64,000 nucleotides of DNA from Candidatus Nanosynbacter sp. TM7-075 (GCF_022828255.1 NZ_JAJQJW010000001.1:186001-250000); one strand, 5' to 3'; counted from the first letter of the stretch, positions 16,964-24,390 are shown. Notes: generated by a model not told the origin, from the letters alone. Numbers and translations are program-made.

Positions 16964-16969
16964 TATACT
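16964..16969 (+). promoter_or_regulatory. -10 box of the rdgB-like gene (leaderless)
   Basis: TATACT ends 7 nt before ATG 16977. Confidence 0.65.
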
Positions 16970-16976
16970 TATCAAT

Positions 16977-17566
16977 ATGAAACAAGAGAATAGCTCAATT
17001 TATTTCATTACTTCCAATCACAGCAAATTCACCAGTCTTCAAGAACTCCTTCAGCCGCTTGGTGTTGATTTAAGGCAGCTCGATTATGATTTTGACGAAG
17101 GGCGAGGGTTGGATATTCAGACGATTGCCAAAAGTAAATTATCTCAAGCCAAGAAAGCGTTTCCAAACAAGCGCCTGGTCGTTGATGACCGCGGTTTTTC
17201 ATTCCAGCGCTGAAAGGATTTCCGGGGCCGTTTGTTAAATTGCTACTGAATAGCTTTAGTTATCCCGGCATTATTAAGTTAATGAAGGGCGAGGCTGATC
17301 GTCGAGCTATTTTTTCTTTTGCGGTTGGCTATTTTGACGGCGAAAAAGACCATATTTTTGTAGCCAACGAAGAGGGATTTATCGTTGACGAGCCACGTGG
17401 CAATAATCTCCATGGCTGGACGGAATTGTTATATATTTATGGACATCCGAGCTTTCCTGGTCGCAGTTTAGCAGAATTGAATGATGAAGAATGGCAGGAA
17501 TATTTGACGATAATTGAGAAAGTTGACGGGCTCGCGATGCTGAGGGATTATTTAATAGATACATGA
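16977..17566 (+). pseudogene. rdgB: RdgB/HAM1-type non-canonical purine NTP pyrophosphatase, frameshifted
   Basis: The first frame (from 16977) gives FITSNHSKFTSLQELL and VVDDRGF, then stops at 17211-17213. The family block continues in the -1 frame as ALKGFPGPFVK, then FSFAVGYFDG and a C-terminal HPSFPGRSLAEL region to 17566. One extra T in the T5 run at 17195-17199 would restore a ~196-residue enzyme. The cause could be a real disabling deletion, a base-call error in the homopolymer, or ribosomal slippage on the T run. The intact enzyme would hydrolyse dITP/XTP to clean the nucleotide pool. Confidence 0.8.
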
Positions 17567-17868
17567 AAGCTGATAATAACCATATCCAACAGGCTATCAT
17601 TGCTCGCGAAATCATTGATCTCTACCGAGATTCGCCAGATAAATATAAGGTGGCGGAGTCTCTTAGCTCGTTGTGTTTTGTAATGGCGAGATTGACTGGC
17701 TGCGATAAAGTTGACTATCCAACAATTGACTGGGATGATTTAGCAAGTAACTTTGATGGCATAGCAACATCCCAGGACAGTGATGTATCATCTATACGAA
17801 AGATAGAAAATGATATAGCGTCTACATATAAAAAATCTTTAAAGATTATAAAGCAACAACTAAGCTGA
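17563..17868 (+). CDS. Small hypothetical protein, family shared with 22.6-23.5 kb genes
   Basis: 101 residues, predicted mostly helical, no membrane segment. The start overlaps the rdgB stop (ATGA). The pattern AIIAREIIDLYRD ... WDDLAS matches the protein at 22885 (AILARDMIQMIRE ... WDDLAS), so the two are paralogues. Function unknown. Its link to the frameshifted rdgB gene is only positional. Confidence 0.65.
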   Translation: MKADNNHIQQAIIAREIIDLYRDSPDKYKVAESLSSLCFVMARLTGCDKVDYPTIDWDDLASNFDGIATSQDSDVSSIRKIENDIASTYKKSLKIIKQQLS

Positions 17869-17922
17869 GCTAGGAAGAATACAGATAATATATCGCCCCA
17901 TTACTTAACGATCGAATAATGC

Positions 17923-17928
17923 TATAAT
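17923..17928 (+). promoter_or_regulatory. -10 box of trpS (leaderless)
   Basis: TATAAT ends 7 nt before ATG 17936; no Shine-Dalgarno. Confidence 0.7.
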
Positions 17929-17935
17929 ATACCTA

Positions 17936-18979
17936 ATGAAACCATCAAAACCCGTCATCCTCACTGGCGTGCGCGCCAACAACAACATCCACATAGGTAA
18001 TTACTTTGGGGCTATCTTGCCGATTATCAACATGGCGAAACGTCGCTCGGACGAATATGATATCAATCTATTCATCCCAGACCTTCACAGTTTTACGACG
18101 CCAATTGACCATAGTAAACTATACGACAGCATTCTGAACAACGCGCGAGTTTATACCGCCGCCGGATTGCCACTGGACAACCCCTCCATTCATCTTTATC
18201 GCCAAAGTCGCATTCCGGCGCACAGCGAACTGGCGTGGATTCTGGATTGCTTCACTGGATTTGGCGAGATGAGTCGAATGACGCAGTTTAAGGACAAGGG
18301 AAGTAAAGGTGACGCTTCCGTCGGACTATTTAACTATCCCGTTCTGATGGCTGCCGACATTCTACTTTATGGCGCGACTTACGTGCCAGTTGGCGACGAC
18401 CAGACCCAACATTTGGAGTTCACGCGTGATATTGCCGAGCGAATGAACCGTAAGTTTGGTGATCTATTTATCGTGCCGAAACCTGTAATTCAGCAACATC
18501 AATTCTTCGGAAAAGATCAAGGATTGAGGATTAAAGATCTCGTGAATCCAGCGAAGAAAATGAGCAAATCCGACGAGAGCGGCAAGGGAATTATTTTCCT
18601 TTCCGACGATCCAAAATCGGCACATAAGAAAATAATGAGCGCAACAACAGATTCAATTGGCAAGGTTCAATACGACAAGGAAAATCAGCCGGGAATTTCT
18701 AATTTGCTGGAGATTTTGACTTTGGTTCGGCAAGACGCTGGCAGGGAAGTTACTTTGGAGCAGACCGCCAACGAGTACTTCGGTATGGATCGTTATGGCG
18801 ATTTCAAGCGAATTGTGGCCGACGAAGTCGCGGAATTTTTGGAGAATTTCCAGAATCGGCTTGCGGCGGTTGATGAGCAAGCAATTGAAGAAAAGCTGGC
18901 TTCCAGTGAAAAAGATATGAATGCCGTCGCCAATGAAACTTTGTACCGCGTTCAAAAAGCTGTAGGGCTTCGAAAATAG
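17936..18979 (+). CDS. trpS: Tryptophanyl-tRNA synthetase
   Basis: 347 residues, class I synthetase. HIGH-type motif HIGN (19-22) and KMSKS at 208-212; GDDQTQHLE is the family's specificity/ATP region. It charges the tRNA-Trp encoded at 33.6 kb. The gene starts from a leaderless promoter and is followed 12 nt later by an RluA-like gene, probably on the same mRNA. Confidence 0.96.
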   Translation: MKPSKPVILTGVRANNNIHIGNYFGAILPIINMAKRRSDEYDINLFIPDLHSFTTPIDHSKLYDSILNNARVYTAAGLPLDNPSIHLYRQSRIPAHSELAWILDCFTGFGEMSRMTQFKDKGSKGDASVGLFNYPVLMAADILLYGATYVPVGDDQTQHLEFTRDIAERMNRKFGDLFIVPKPVIQQHQFFGKDQGLRIKDLVNPAKKMSKSDESGKGIIFLSDDPKSAHKKIMSATTDSIGKVQYDKENQPGISNLLEILTLVRQDAGREVTLEQTANEYFGMDRYGDFKRIVADEVAEFLENFQNRLAAVDEQAIEEKLASSEKDMNAVANETLYRVQKAVGLRK

Positions 18980-18991
18980 GGAGCAAATCGC

Positions 18992-20137
18992 GTGAAAATA
19001 TTACCTCGGACAGTGCTGAAAATAGCTAGATTATACAAACTGGCGGACGATAATACGCCCGTCAAGGCGCTGCGTCGGCTGGAGATTCAAACGGACGAGT
19101 CGCATGTTTTTGCGGAATTTATTTTGAATAAGCAGCATTTTGCGCTGCTTTACGGCTCGATTGTTGACGAAGAATCTATTGACGAGCTGTGGACGGAAAA
19201 ACCAGATAACGCTGAGATTTTGCCGAATCCACTAGACCCGGAATTTATCGAAACGCCGTTCCAGGGAAAATATGTCATAATGTTCCGAATTTCGCCAACC
19301 AAAGTGCGCTTGGATATTTATTTATCGACCAAATTCGACACGACAATTTCCCGGAGTCTTTGGCAAAAATACATAAAAGCTGGATACGTTTCGGTCAATA
19401 ATAAAGTCGCGACAACGCCGAAGTTTGAGGTTGATGAAACTGATGAGATTGCGCTTAATTTGCCAGAAAAAGAGCAGACGGATGTAGATTTGCCGATTTT
19501 ATATGAAGACGATGATGTGATTGTCGTCAATAAGCCAAGCGGGTTGCTGACACATGCAAAGGGTGGGCTTTCTGATGAGCCGACGGTTGCAGAGATAATT
19601 CGTCCGAAAACTTCGTTTGCGACGGACACGGATCGTCCAGGAATTGTCCATAGGCTTGACCGCGATACTTCGGGACTGTTGATTATAGCCAAAAACCCAG
19701 AATCTGCCGCACATCTACAGAGGCAATTTGCCGAGCGAACCGCCAAAAAAACCTACATAGCAATAACCGACGGCAAGCCAAAGTTGAATGCCGCAAAAAT
19801 TGATCTGCCAATTGGTCGCAATCCTTCAGCGCCGAGCACTTTTCGTATAGATCCGAACGGTAAACCAGCTCAGACGACTTACCATGTTTTGGCGGAAAAT
19901 GATACTCAGTCGCTTGTGGAATTGAAGCCGACCACTGGTCGAACTCATCAATTGCGTGTCCATTTGGCTCACTTGAATGCACCGATTCTTGGCGATCGAG
20001 TTTACGGAAAGTCTTCGGATTGTCGTATGATGTTGCATGCTCAAAAATTAGAAATAACTTTGCCGTCTGGTGAGAGAAAAGTTTTTGAAGCTGCAGTTCC
20101 TGACGAATTCAAGGAATTCTTCCCAGAGGATTTATAG
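18992..20137 (+). CDS. RluA/RluD-family pseudouridine synthase with extra N-terminal domain
   Basis: 381 residues from a GTG start with GGGAG upstream. Residues ~110-150 form an S4-like RNA-binding region (RLDIYLSTKFDTTISRSLWQ). The catalytic domain follows, with HRLDRDTSG at 220-228 (catalytic Asp223) and the GRTHQLRVHLAHL block. The first ~105 residues are not part of the usual RluD layout and I do not recognise them. The target U in rRNA is unknown. The next gene starts immediately after its stop. Confidence 0.88.
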   Translation: MKILPRTVLKIARLYKLADDNTPVKALRRLEIQTDESHVFAEFILNKQHFALLYGSIVDEESIDELWTEKPDNAEILPNPLDPEFIETPFQGKYVIMFRISPTKVRLDIYLSTKFDTTISRSLWQKYIKAGYVSVNNKVATTPKFEVDETDEIALNLPEKEQTDVDLPILYEDDDVIVVNKPSGLLTHAKGGLSDEPTVAEIIRPKTSFATDTDRPGIVHRLDRDTSGLLIIAKNPESAAHLQRQFAERTAKKTYIAITDGKPKLNAAKIDLPIGRNPSAPSTFRIDPNGKPAQTTYHVLAENDTQSLVELKPTTGRTHQLRVHLAHLNAPILGDRVYGKSSDCRMMLHAQKLEITLPSGERKVFEAAVPDEFKEFFPEDL

Positions 20138-20947
20138 ATGTCTGAAGTGATTATATCCGCTCGAGATACTCAAAAAATCAGCCAGATCTCATCGCAATTG
20201 CCGCACGCGCTTTTAGTAATTGCGGATTATGGACTTGATGGACTAGGTGTGGCTCAAATTCTAGCAAAAAATAGCGATACTTTTCACCTGAAACCGCTTC
20301 CGGAAAAGCAGACCATATCTGTCGATCAAATCCGCGAGCTCATCTCTATGCTTCGAACTTACGCTATAAATCGTCGAGTTATTATCATTGACGAAGCCGA
20401 TTCAATGACCGAGCCGTCGCAAAATGCATTCCTGAAAGCGCTGGAAGAGCCGAATAAAAATACCAATTTTATCCTTGTTGCGAAAAACCCGAAGTTAATG
20501 CTTGATACTGTTAGATCTCGTTGCCAGACGTTGACGATTCATAAAACGACATCCGCCCAAGATAAAAAACTGCTTGAAAAGTACAATTTAGACCCCGCCT
20601 CTAGCCAGCAAATTCTTTTTTTAGCTGCAGGGCGACCATTGTTGATTAAAGAGTTGGCGGAAAATCCAGAAAAATTCGCCGAATATCGACAATTAGCCAC
20701 CGACGCAAAGCAAATTTTAGCCACAAATCGGGAATACGACGTGTTTAAGAATCTCGCCAAATACTTTCCTGACCGCCAAAAAGCGATATTATTGACGGAT
20801 ATTATAGTAAATATGATTCGCTTTCAATCTTTATCCCACGGAATAAATCCGTCACTTGAAGAGCAACTTGAAAAAACCACCTCTGTTGCGAGCGCATTAA
20901 AATCCAACGCCAACGTCAGGCTGGCGCTGACGCAACTTGTGATATAA
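20138..20947 (+). CDS. holB: DNA polymerase III delta' subunit-like protein
   Basis: 269 residues with the clamp-loader AAA+ pattern: IDEADSMTEPSQNAFLKALEEP and the sensor/SRC motif TVRSRCQTL. The Walker A region is not a functional P-loop (ADYGLDGLG), as expected of delta' rather than of the DnaX ATPase (46.5 kb). It would help load the sliding clamp. It begins at the base after the rluA-like stop, so it is operonic with it. Confidence 0.82.
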   Translation: MSEVIISARDTQKISQISSQLPHALLVIADYGLDGLGVAQILAKNSDTFHLKPLPEKQTISVDQIRELISMLRTYAINRRVIIIDEADSMTEPSQNAFLKALEEPNKNTNFILVAKNPKLMLDTVRSRCQTLTIHKTTSAQDKKLLEKYNLDPASSQQILFLAAGRPLLIKELAENPEKFAEYRQLATDAKQILATNREYDVFKNLAKYFPDRQKAILLTDIIVNMIRFQSLSHGINPSLEEQLEKTTSVASALKSNANVRLALTQLVI

Positions 20948-20957
20948 TAGTATAGAT

Positions 20958-21641
20958 ATGTTTGGATTATTCCTCATTCTAATTTTAATGATTTGGGCGA
21001 TTTTTTATCATCCGTCAATTAAAGAAACTGGCGATCTGCCAACTAAGATTACTAATAAACTTGATCAGTTATGGGAAATTGCCCAAGAATCAATTCGTGA
21101 GAATAAATATTTACGAGCGGAAAAGGCTTTATTGACAATTTTGCGAGTCGACGAGAAAAACGCCACGGCGTACAACCGCTTAGGGATTTTATACGCCAAG
21201 CAACGCGCATACAAAGACGCCATCGAGTGTTTTGAGATTGCCCAGAGTTTGGAGCCAAGTGCCTCCAGCCTTCATAATGTCGGCTTAATTTATTATGAAA
21301 CAGAGAATTATGAAAAGGCGTCGCTAGCATTCGAGCAAGCACTGGAAATGGAAGATGATTTGGCGGCGCGCTACATCGCTTACGCTAAGGTTCAGGAGAA
21401 GATAGGGAATACGAAGAAGGTTATTAACGCCCTGGAGAAGGCTGTCGAATTAGAGCCGATTCCTCAGACGTTGAAGATTTTAGCGGAAGCGTATGACAAT
21501 GCCGGACAGGCTGAATTAGCTGAAGAATTGCGTAAGAAAGCTACAAAAATGCTAACTCCGACGACACCATCAAAGAAAGCCGACGCGCCACGTCCACGCC
21601 AACAGCGTAAAATACATCAACCACGAAAAATAGTTATGTAA
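20958..21641 (+). CDS. TPR-repeat membrane-anchored protein
   Basis: 227 residues: an N-terminal hydrophobic anchor (about 1-17), then at least four TPR-like 34-residue units (for example NATAYNRLGILYAKQRAYKD, ASSLHNVGLIYYETENYEKA), and a basic tail. It is probably a scaffold for protein interactions at the membrane. TATAAT at 20943-20948 lies 9 nt before the ATG. It is followed by the tRNA-Thr/Tyr promoter. Confidence 0.8.
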   Translation: MFGLFLILILMIWAIFYHPSIKETGDLPTKITNKLDQLWEIAQESIRENKYLRAEKALLTILRVDEKNATAYNRLGILYAKQRAYKDAIECFEIAQSLEPSASSLHNVGLIYYETENYEKASLAFEQALEMEDDLAARYIAYAKVQEKIGNTKKVINALEKAVELEPIPQTLKILAEAYDNAGQAELAEELRKKATKMLTPTTPSKKADAPRPRQQRKIHQPRKIVM

Positions 21642-21645
21642 ACTC

Positions 21646-21674
21646 TTGTCACAGAGAGAAAAAATTGATAAAAT
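21646..21674 (+). promoter_or_regulatory. Promoter of the tRNA-Thr/tRNA-Tyr pair
   Basis: TTGTCA (21646-21651), 17-nt spacer, TAAAAT (21669-21674), with the first tRNA base at 21685. Confidence 0.75.
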
Positions 21675-21684
21675 AAATTCAGTT

Positions 21685-21761
21685 GCCGCTTTAGCTCAGT
21701 TGGCTAGAGCAACGGTTTTGTAAACCGTAGGTCCTCGGTTCGAGCCCGAGAAGCGGCTCCA
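21685..21761 (+). tRNA. tRNA-Thr (anticodon TGT), CCA encoded
   Basis: The acceptor stem GCCGCTT pairs with AAGCGGC. The D arm is AGCTCAGTTGGCTAGAGC, the anticodon stem ACGGT/ACCGT holds loop TTTGTAA (anticodon TGT), and the T arm contains GGTTCGAGCC. The 3' CCA is encoded. Confidence 0.95.
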
Positions 21762-21767
21762 CATCAC

Positions 21768-21852
21768 GCTGGAATCGTGTAGTGGCAATCACAGGAGACT
21801 GTAAATCTCCCGCCGTAAGGCTTCGTAGGTTCGAGTCCTACTTCCAGCACCA
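21768..21852 (+). tRNA. tRNA-Tyr (anticodon GTA), CCA encoded
   Basis: The acceptor GCTGGAA pairs with TTCCAGC. The anticodon stem GGAGA/TCTCC holds loop CTGTAAA (anticodon GTA). The long variable arm (CCGCCGTAAGGCTTCG region) fits class II tRNA-Tyr. The 3' CCA is encoded. It lies 6 nt after the tRNA-Thr gene, in one transcript. Confidence 0.95.
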
Positions 21853-21865
21853 AGTTTGAAACATC

Positions 21866-21890
21866 GTCGCCTTCTTCGGGCGACTTTTTA
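21866..21890 (+). terminator. Terminator after the tRNA pair
   Basis: GTCGCC, TTCTTCG loop, GGCGAC, then TTTTTA. Confidence 0.8.
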
Positions 21891-22007
21891 TATTGATCGA
21901 CACAAACACCGTTGATACATTACCAAAAACCGGGTCAATTAAACTAAACCAAAAACGCCCCCGTAAACTTAGGAGTGAATAGCAGCTAAGTAAAAGGAGG
22001 TTTCCTA

Positions 22008-22127
22008 ATGTCTACCATATCAAAGATACGTCAATCGAATATATTACCCTACGCATTACCAACTACTTGGTTTGCGCTCATAAGAGCCAGAAGCCTAGCA
22101 AAGCATCAGCCAAAAGATGCTCGATAG
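22008..22127 (+). CDS. Possible 39-residue basic peptide
   Basis: An ATG at 22008 lies 7 nt after a strong AAAAGGAGG. The open frame encodes MSTISKIRQSNILPYALPTT followed by WFALIRARSLAKHQPKDAR and stops at 22127. A hairpin (CTTAG/CTAAG, about 21968-21990) lies upstream and a terminator follows at 22145. No family is recognised. The good ribosome-binding site and own terminator favour a real small gene; a regulatory RNA is the alternative. Confidence 0.4.
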   Translation: MSTISKIRQSNILPYALPTTWFALIRARSLAKHQPKDAR

Positions 22128-22144
22128 ATAGAAAGGAGACGACC

Positions 22145-22186
22145 GTCCCAGGCTAATATTATATTATTATTAGCCTGAGACTTTTT
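22145..22186 (+). terminator. Terminator after the 39-residue ORF
   Basis: CAGGCTAAT (22149-22157) pairs with ATTAGCCTG (22169-22177), extended by GTC/GAC, and is followed by TTTTT. Confidence 0.75.
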
Positions 22187-22193
22187 CATGTTA

Positions 22194-22199
22194 TATAAT
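22194..22199 (+). promoter_or_regulatory. -10 box of the 22207 gene (leaderless)
   Basis: TATAAT ends 7 nt before ATG 22207. The same spacing is found at the paralogue (23560-23565 / ATG 23573). Confidence 0.7.
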
Positions 22200-22206
22200 A
22201 ACAAAT

Positions 22207-22500
22207 ATGAATAATAAGAAGAGCCAATACCCTCAAATGACCTACAAACAAGCAGTCAAGCACTGCAAGTACTGGGCAGAGCAGATTCGAGCCGATGGGC
22301 TTGATTTATTGACTACTGATTATGGTGCGGCTATTGGAGTTTCTGACCAGTTAGCGTATCCACTAGATATGCAGGAATGGATCTCAGCCCCAAGATATCC
22401 AGATATTTATGCAATACGATACTATGCTGGCGTTGTCGACCACGACCACACAGACAGGGCGTCATGGGAGAAGTTGCTAGAGCTAATTGATAAATTGTAA
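22207..22500 (+). CDS. Small hypothetical protein, copy 1 of a duplicated gene
   Basis: 97 residues, soluble. Residues ~7-52 (QYPQMTYKQAVKHCKYWAEQ onward) are identical to the protein at 23573 and are encoded by identical DNA. Residues ~53-80 differ strongly, and the end TDRASWEKLLELIDKL is again the same but with different synonymous codons. It has its own leaderless promoter. Function unknown. The constant-variable-constant pattern is reminiscent of recognition proteins, but that is speculation. Confidence 0.65.
   Translation: MNNKKSQYPQMTYKQAVKHCKYWAEQIRADGLDLLTTDYGAAIGVSDQLAYPLDMQEWISAPRYPDIYAIRYYAGVVDHDHTDRASWEKLLELIDKL
22224..22361 (+). repeat. 138-bp identical segment, copy 1
   Basis: Bases 22224-22361 equal 23590-23727 exactly and lie inside the two paralogous genes. 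The offset is 1366 bp. Confidence 0.95.
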
Positions 22501-22596
22501 AACCGGAAAACCAGAAAATTTGTTCTCGGAGCGGCGACCCAACCGCTAGTGTAGAAAGGATGCGAATTGCCCCCAGAAATGGGGGTAATTTCATGT

Positions 22597-22602
22597 TATG
22601 AT
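22597..22602 (+). promoter_or_regulatory. -10 box of the 22609 gene (leaderless)
   Basis: TATGAT ends 6 nt before ATG 22609, which decides for this start over an in-frame upstream one near 22567. Confidence 0.6.
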
Positions 22603-22608
22603 AGTTTC

Positions 22609-22872
22609 ATGTATGACGACAGAAAGCAGATTGTAATAGATAAAATCAAGCATATACTGCAAAACAGTAAGAATGAGCCGCTCGACTGTCTAGGTAGTTA
22701 TATTGTAGGTGCGACACTTGCGCGCGATGACTGGGAAGACGTGTTCCAGGATAATTATCCACTACTCGACGAAATTGCCGAATTGGGCGCCGAACTTGAA
22801 ACAACTGAAGACACGGAGTATGCTGCCAATATCATACATGAGATTAAGGAAAAGCTAAGCCAGATTAATTGA
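22609..22872 (+). CDS. Small hypothetical helical protein
   Basis: 87 residues from ATG 22609, predicted mostly alpha-helical and acidic, no membrane segment. It shows the same loose pattern (LGSYIVGATLARDDWEDVF ... helical C-terminus) as the proteins at 17563 and 22885, so a divergent family member is likely. The next gene starts 12 nt after its stop. No function can be assigned. Confidence 0.55.
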   Translation: MYDDRKQIVIDKIKHILQNSKNEPLDCLGSYIVGATLARDDWEDVFQDNYPLLDEIAELGAELETTEDTEYAANIIHEIKEKLSQIN

Positions 22873-22884
22873 CACAATAAGATT

Positions 22885-23166
22885 ATGAAACAGAATGAGC
22901 AGGCAATTCTAGCACGTGATATGATTCAAATGATTCGTGAAAATGCCGATAGTTCAGATGTCCTTGAATATCTTGATAGCTTTGCGTTCTCGTTGGCGCG
23001 TGGTCTTGAAGACTCGTCTGTCGTGTCGTGGGATGATCTCGCTAGTGTATGTGACCAGAGGTATTATTCTTTAAATAACAATAGCCCAGTACCGCTTAAC
23101 GTCGAACTGCTTAATCAATGTGAGCGATCTATACAGAAATTCTTGCCAAAAGTTCGTGACTCATAA
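22885..23166 (+). CDS. Small hypothetical protein, paralogue of the 17563 gene
   Basis: 93 residues. AILARDMIQMIRE and VVSWDDLASV match AIIAREIIDLYRD and TIDWDDLASN in the protein at 17563, with similar spacing. Soluble, helical, no recognised domain. It is close behind the 22609 gene (12 nt), so it is probably cotranscribed. Confidence 0.6.
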   Translation: MKQNEQAILARDMIQMIRENADSSDVLEYLDSFAFSLARGLEDSSVVSWDDLASVCDQRYYSLNNNSPVPLNVELLNQCERSIQKFLPKVRDS

Positions 23167-23200
23167 GCGTAACTAAAAACTGGTTCATTTACATAGATGT

Positions 23201-23206
23201 TATAAT
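23201..23206 (+). promoter_or_regulatory. -10 box upstream of the 23211/23271 ORF
   Basis: TATAAT directly followed by ATG 23207, which opens only ATG-AGA-TAG. The real ORF lies in another frame just downstream, so the normal leaderless start seems to have been lost. Confidence 0.5.
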
Positions 23207-23270
23207 ATGAGATAGAATTATACAGAAAGCGCCAGATAGTATAGTTCAAAATGGTAATACCGCTAAAGTA

Positions 23271-23552
23271 TTGGCATTAATTCAAGCTGCGTGTGCTATG
23301 GATATCGCGGAGTTGTGTAAGCGAGGAGATTATAACCAGCCTAACGCACGCTATCCGCAAACTAAATCTGAACGTATCGTCGATGAATTACTTTGCTTGA
23401 CGCTACATGACTCGACAGTCGAGTTAGATCCCGCTCTGGATGAGATGTTGTCTATATTGAGTAGCTTAGATAAAGGCGTCGATAAACCAAAGGACTGGCA
23501 GGCGCTATTTGCGATTGCTGACGAGATTAAGACGCGTAAAACAAATCAATAA
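23271..23552 (+). CDS. Small hypothetical protein with uncertain 5' end
   Basis: From TTG 23271 the product has 93 residues. The frame stays open back to 23211 with protein-like residues (DRIIQKAPDSIVQNGNTAKV), but no ATG or GTG is available there. Sibling genes start 6-7 nt after a TATAAT, and here the box at 23201-23206 would place the start near 23213. A one-base change at the original start is therefore likely. Helical, soluble, unknown function. Confidence 0.5.
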   Translation: MALIQAACAMDIAELCKRGDYNQPNARYPQTKSERIVDELLCLTLHDSTVELDPALDEMLSILSSLDKGVDKPKDWQALFAIADEIKTRKTNQ

Positions 23553-23559
23553 AAGCCAT

Positions 23560-23565
23560 TATAAT
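23560..23565 (+). promoter_or_regulatory. -10 box of the 23573 gene (leaderless)
   Basis: TATAAT ends 7 nt before ATG 23573. The in-frame ATG at 23564 lies inside the box and cannot be the start. Confidence 0.7.
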
Positions 23566-23572
23566 GATAAAT

Positions 23573-23866
23573 ATGAATAGTAGCAGCAACCAATACCCTC
23601 AAATGACCTACAAACAAGCAGTCAAGCACTGCAAGTACTGGGCAGAGCAGATTCGAGCCGATGGGCTTGATTTATTGACTACTGATTATGGTGCGGCTAT
23701 TGGAGTTTCTGACCAGTTAGCGTATCCTTTGGAGATGCAGACTTGGATTAATTCACAAGAATATCCTCTCCTGTATAAAGTTTGCGTATACGCTGTTACC
23801 GTTGATAATGATTACACCGACAGAGCCTCATGGGAAAAGCTACTCGAGCTAATTGATAAATTATAA
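23573..23866 (+). CDS. Small hypothetical protein, copy 2 of a duplicated gene
   Basis: 97 residues from ATG 23573. It shares residues ~7-52 with the 22207 protein at 100% DNA identity, differs in the middle (LEMQTWINSQEYPLLYKVCV) and rejoins at TDRASWEKLLELIDKL. Soluble, unknown function. Own leaderless promoter. It closes the small-protein cluster between tRNA-Tyr and tRNA-Thr. Confidence 0.65.
   Translation: MNSSSNQYPQMTYKQAVKHCKYWAEQIRADGLDLLTTDYGAAIGVSDQLAYPLEMQTWINSQEYPLLYKVCVYAVTVDNDYTDRASWEKLLELIDKL
23590..23727 (+). repeat. 138-bp identical segment, copy 2
   Basis: Exact copy of 22224-22361; the flanking bases differ on both sides. Confidence 0.95.
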
Positions 23867-23961
23867 GTCCGGAAAATAATATTTTTCTTACGTGGACATT
23901 TTTATAGAATTGGCCACAAGACGCCAGGCTGAGCGCCATTGACTTTTATAAGCATATGTGC

Positions 23962-23967
23962 TATTAT
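23962..23967 (+). promoter_or_regulatory. -10 box of the 23974 gene (leaderless)
   Basis: TATTAT ends 6 nt before ATG 23974, which favours that start over the in-frame ATG at 23956. Confidence 0.6.
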
Positions 23968-23973
23968 ATAGGT

Positions 23974-24261
23974 ATGTTTGAATTTACAAAATCTATTCTG
24001 GCATTGTGGAATAGCGAGAAAAACCAACGATTGAAATTACAATACGCTTATATTATGCTAGCCATAATCGGGCTGGCTGTAGCGGGATTATTGACATTAT
24101 TTAACGCCTCATCAGCACACTTGGCGGCATCAGCTTCAGGAATATTGTTTGTTACGTTCTTAGTTAATAGCGTAGCGTGGGGAATAATAGAGGCATTTGT
24201 CACGCCAAAACTACCAAAAGAAGCCAGCGCGCCAGCCAAAAAATCCACTCGTAAAAAATAA
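23974..24261 (+). CDS. Small hypothetical membrane protein
   Basis: 95 residues with two transmembrane helices (about LQYAYIMLAIIGLAVAGLLT and ILFVTFLVNSVAWGIIEAFV) and a basic, alanine/lysine-rich tail. I do not recognise the family. It starts from a leaderless promoter and is followed by tRNA-Thr. Confidence 0.6.
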   Translation: MFEFTKSILALWNSEKNQRLKLQYAYIMLAIIGLAVAGLLTLFNASSAHLAASASGILFVTFLVNSVAWGIIEAFVTPKLPKEASAPAKKSTRKK

Positions 24262-24308
24262 CTCGGTTGATTAAACACGGCTTAATATGCTAAAATTAAG
24301 CCTGTTAC

Positions 24309-24384
24309 GCCGCGATAGCTCAGTTGGTAGAGCGCATCCATGGTAAGGATGAGGTCTCGGGTTCAAGCCCCGATCGTGGCTCCA
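24309..24384 (+). tRNA. tRNA-Thr (anticodon GGT), CCA encoded
   Basis: The acceptor GCCGCGA pairs with TCGTGGC (one G-T). The anticodon stem CATCC/GGATG holds loop ATGGTAA (anticodon GGT). The T arm has GGGTTCAAGCCC and CCA is encoded. A TAAAAT box at 24292-24297 is the likely -10. Confidence 0.95.
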
Positions 24385-24390
24385 TATGAA

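Noticed and set aside
17211..17213. UGA recoding (Gly) reading through the rdgB stop
   Set aside because: UGA ends many intact genes here, and reading through stays in the wrong frame; the family sequence continues in another frame.
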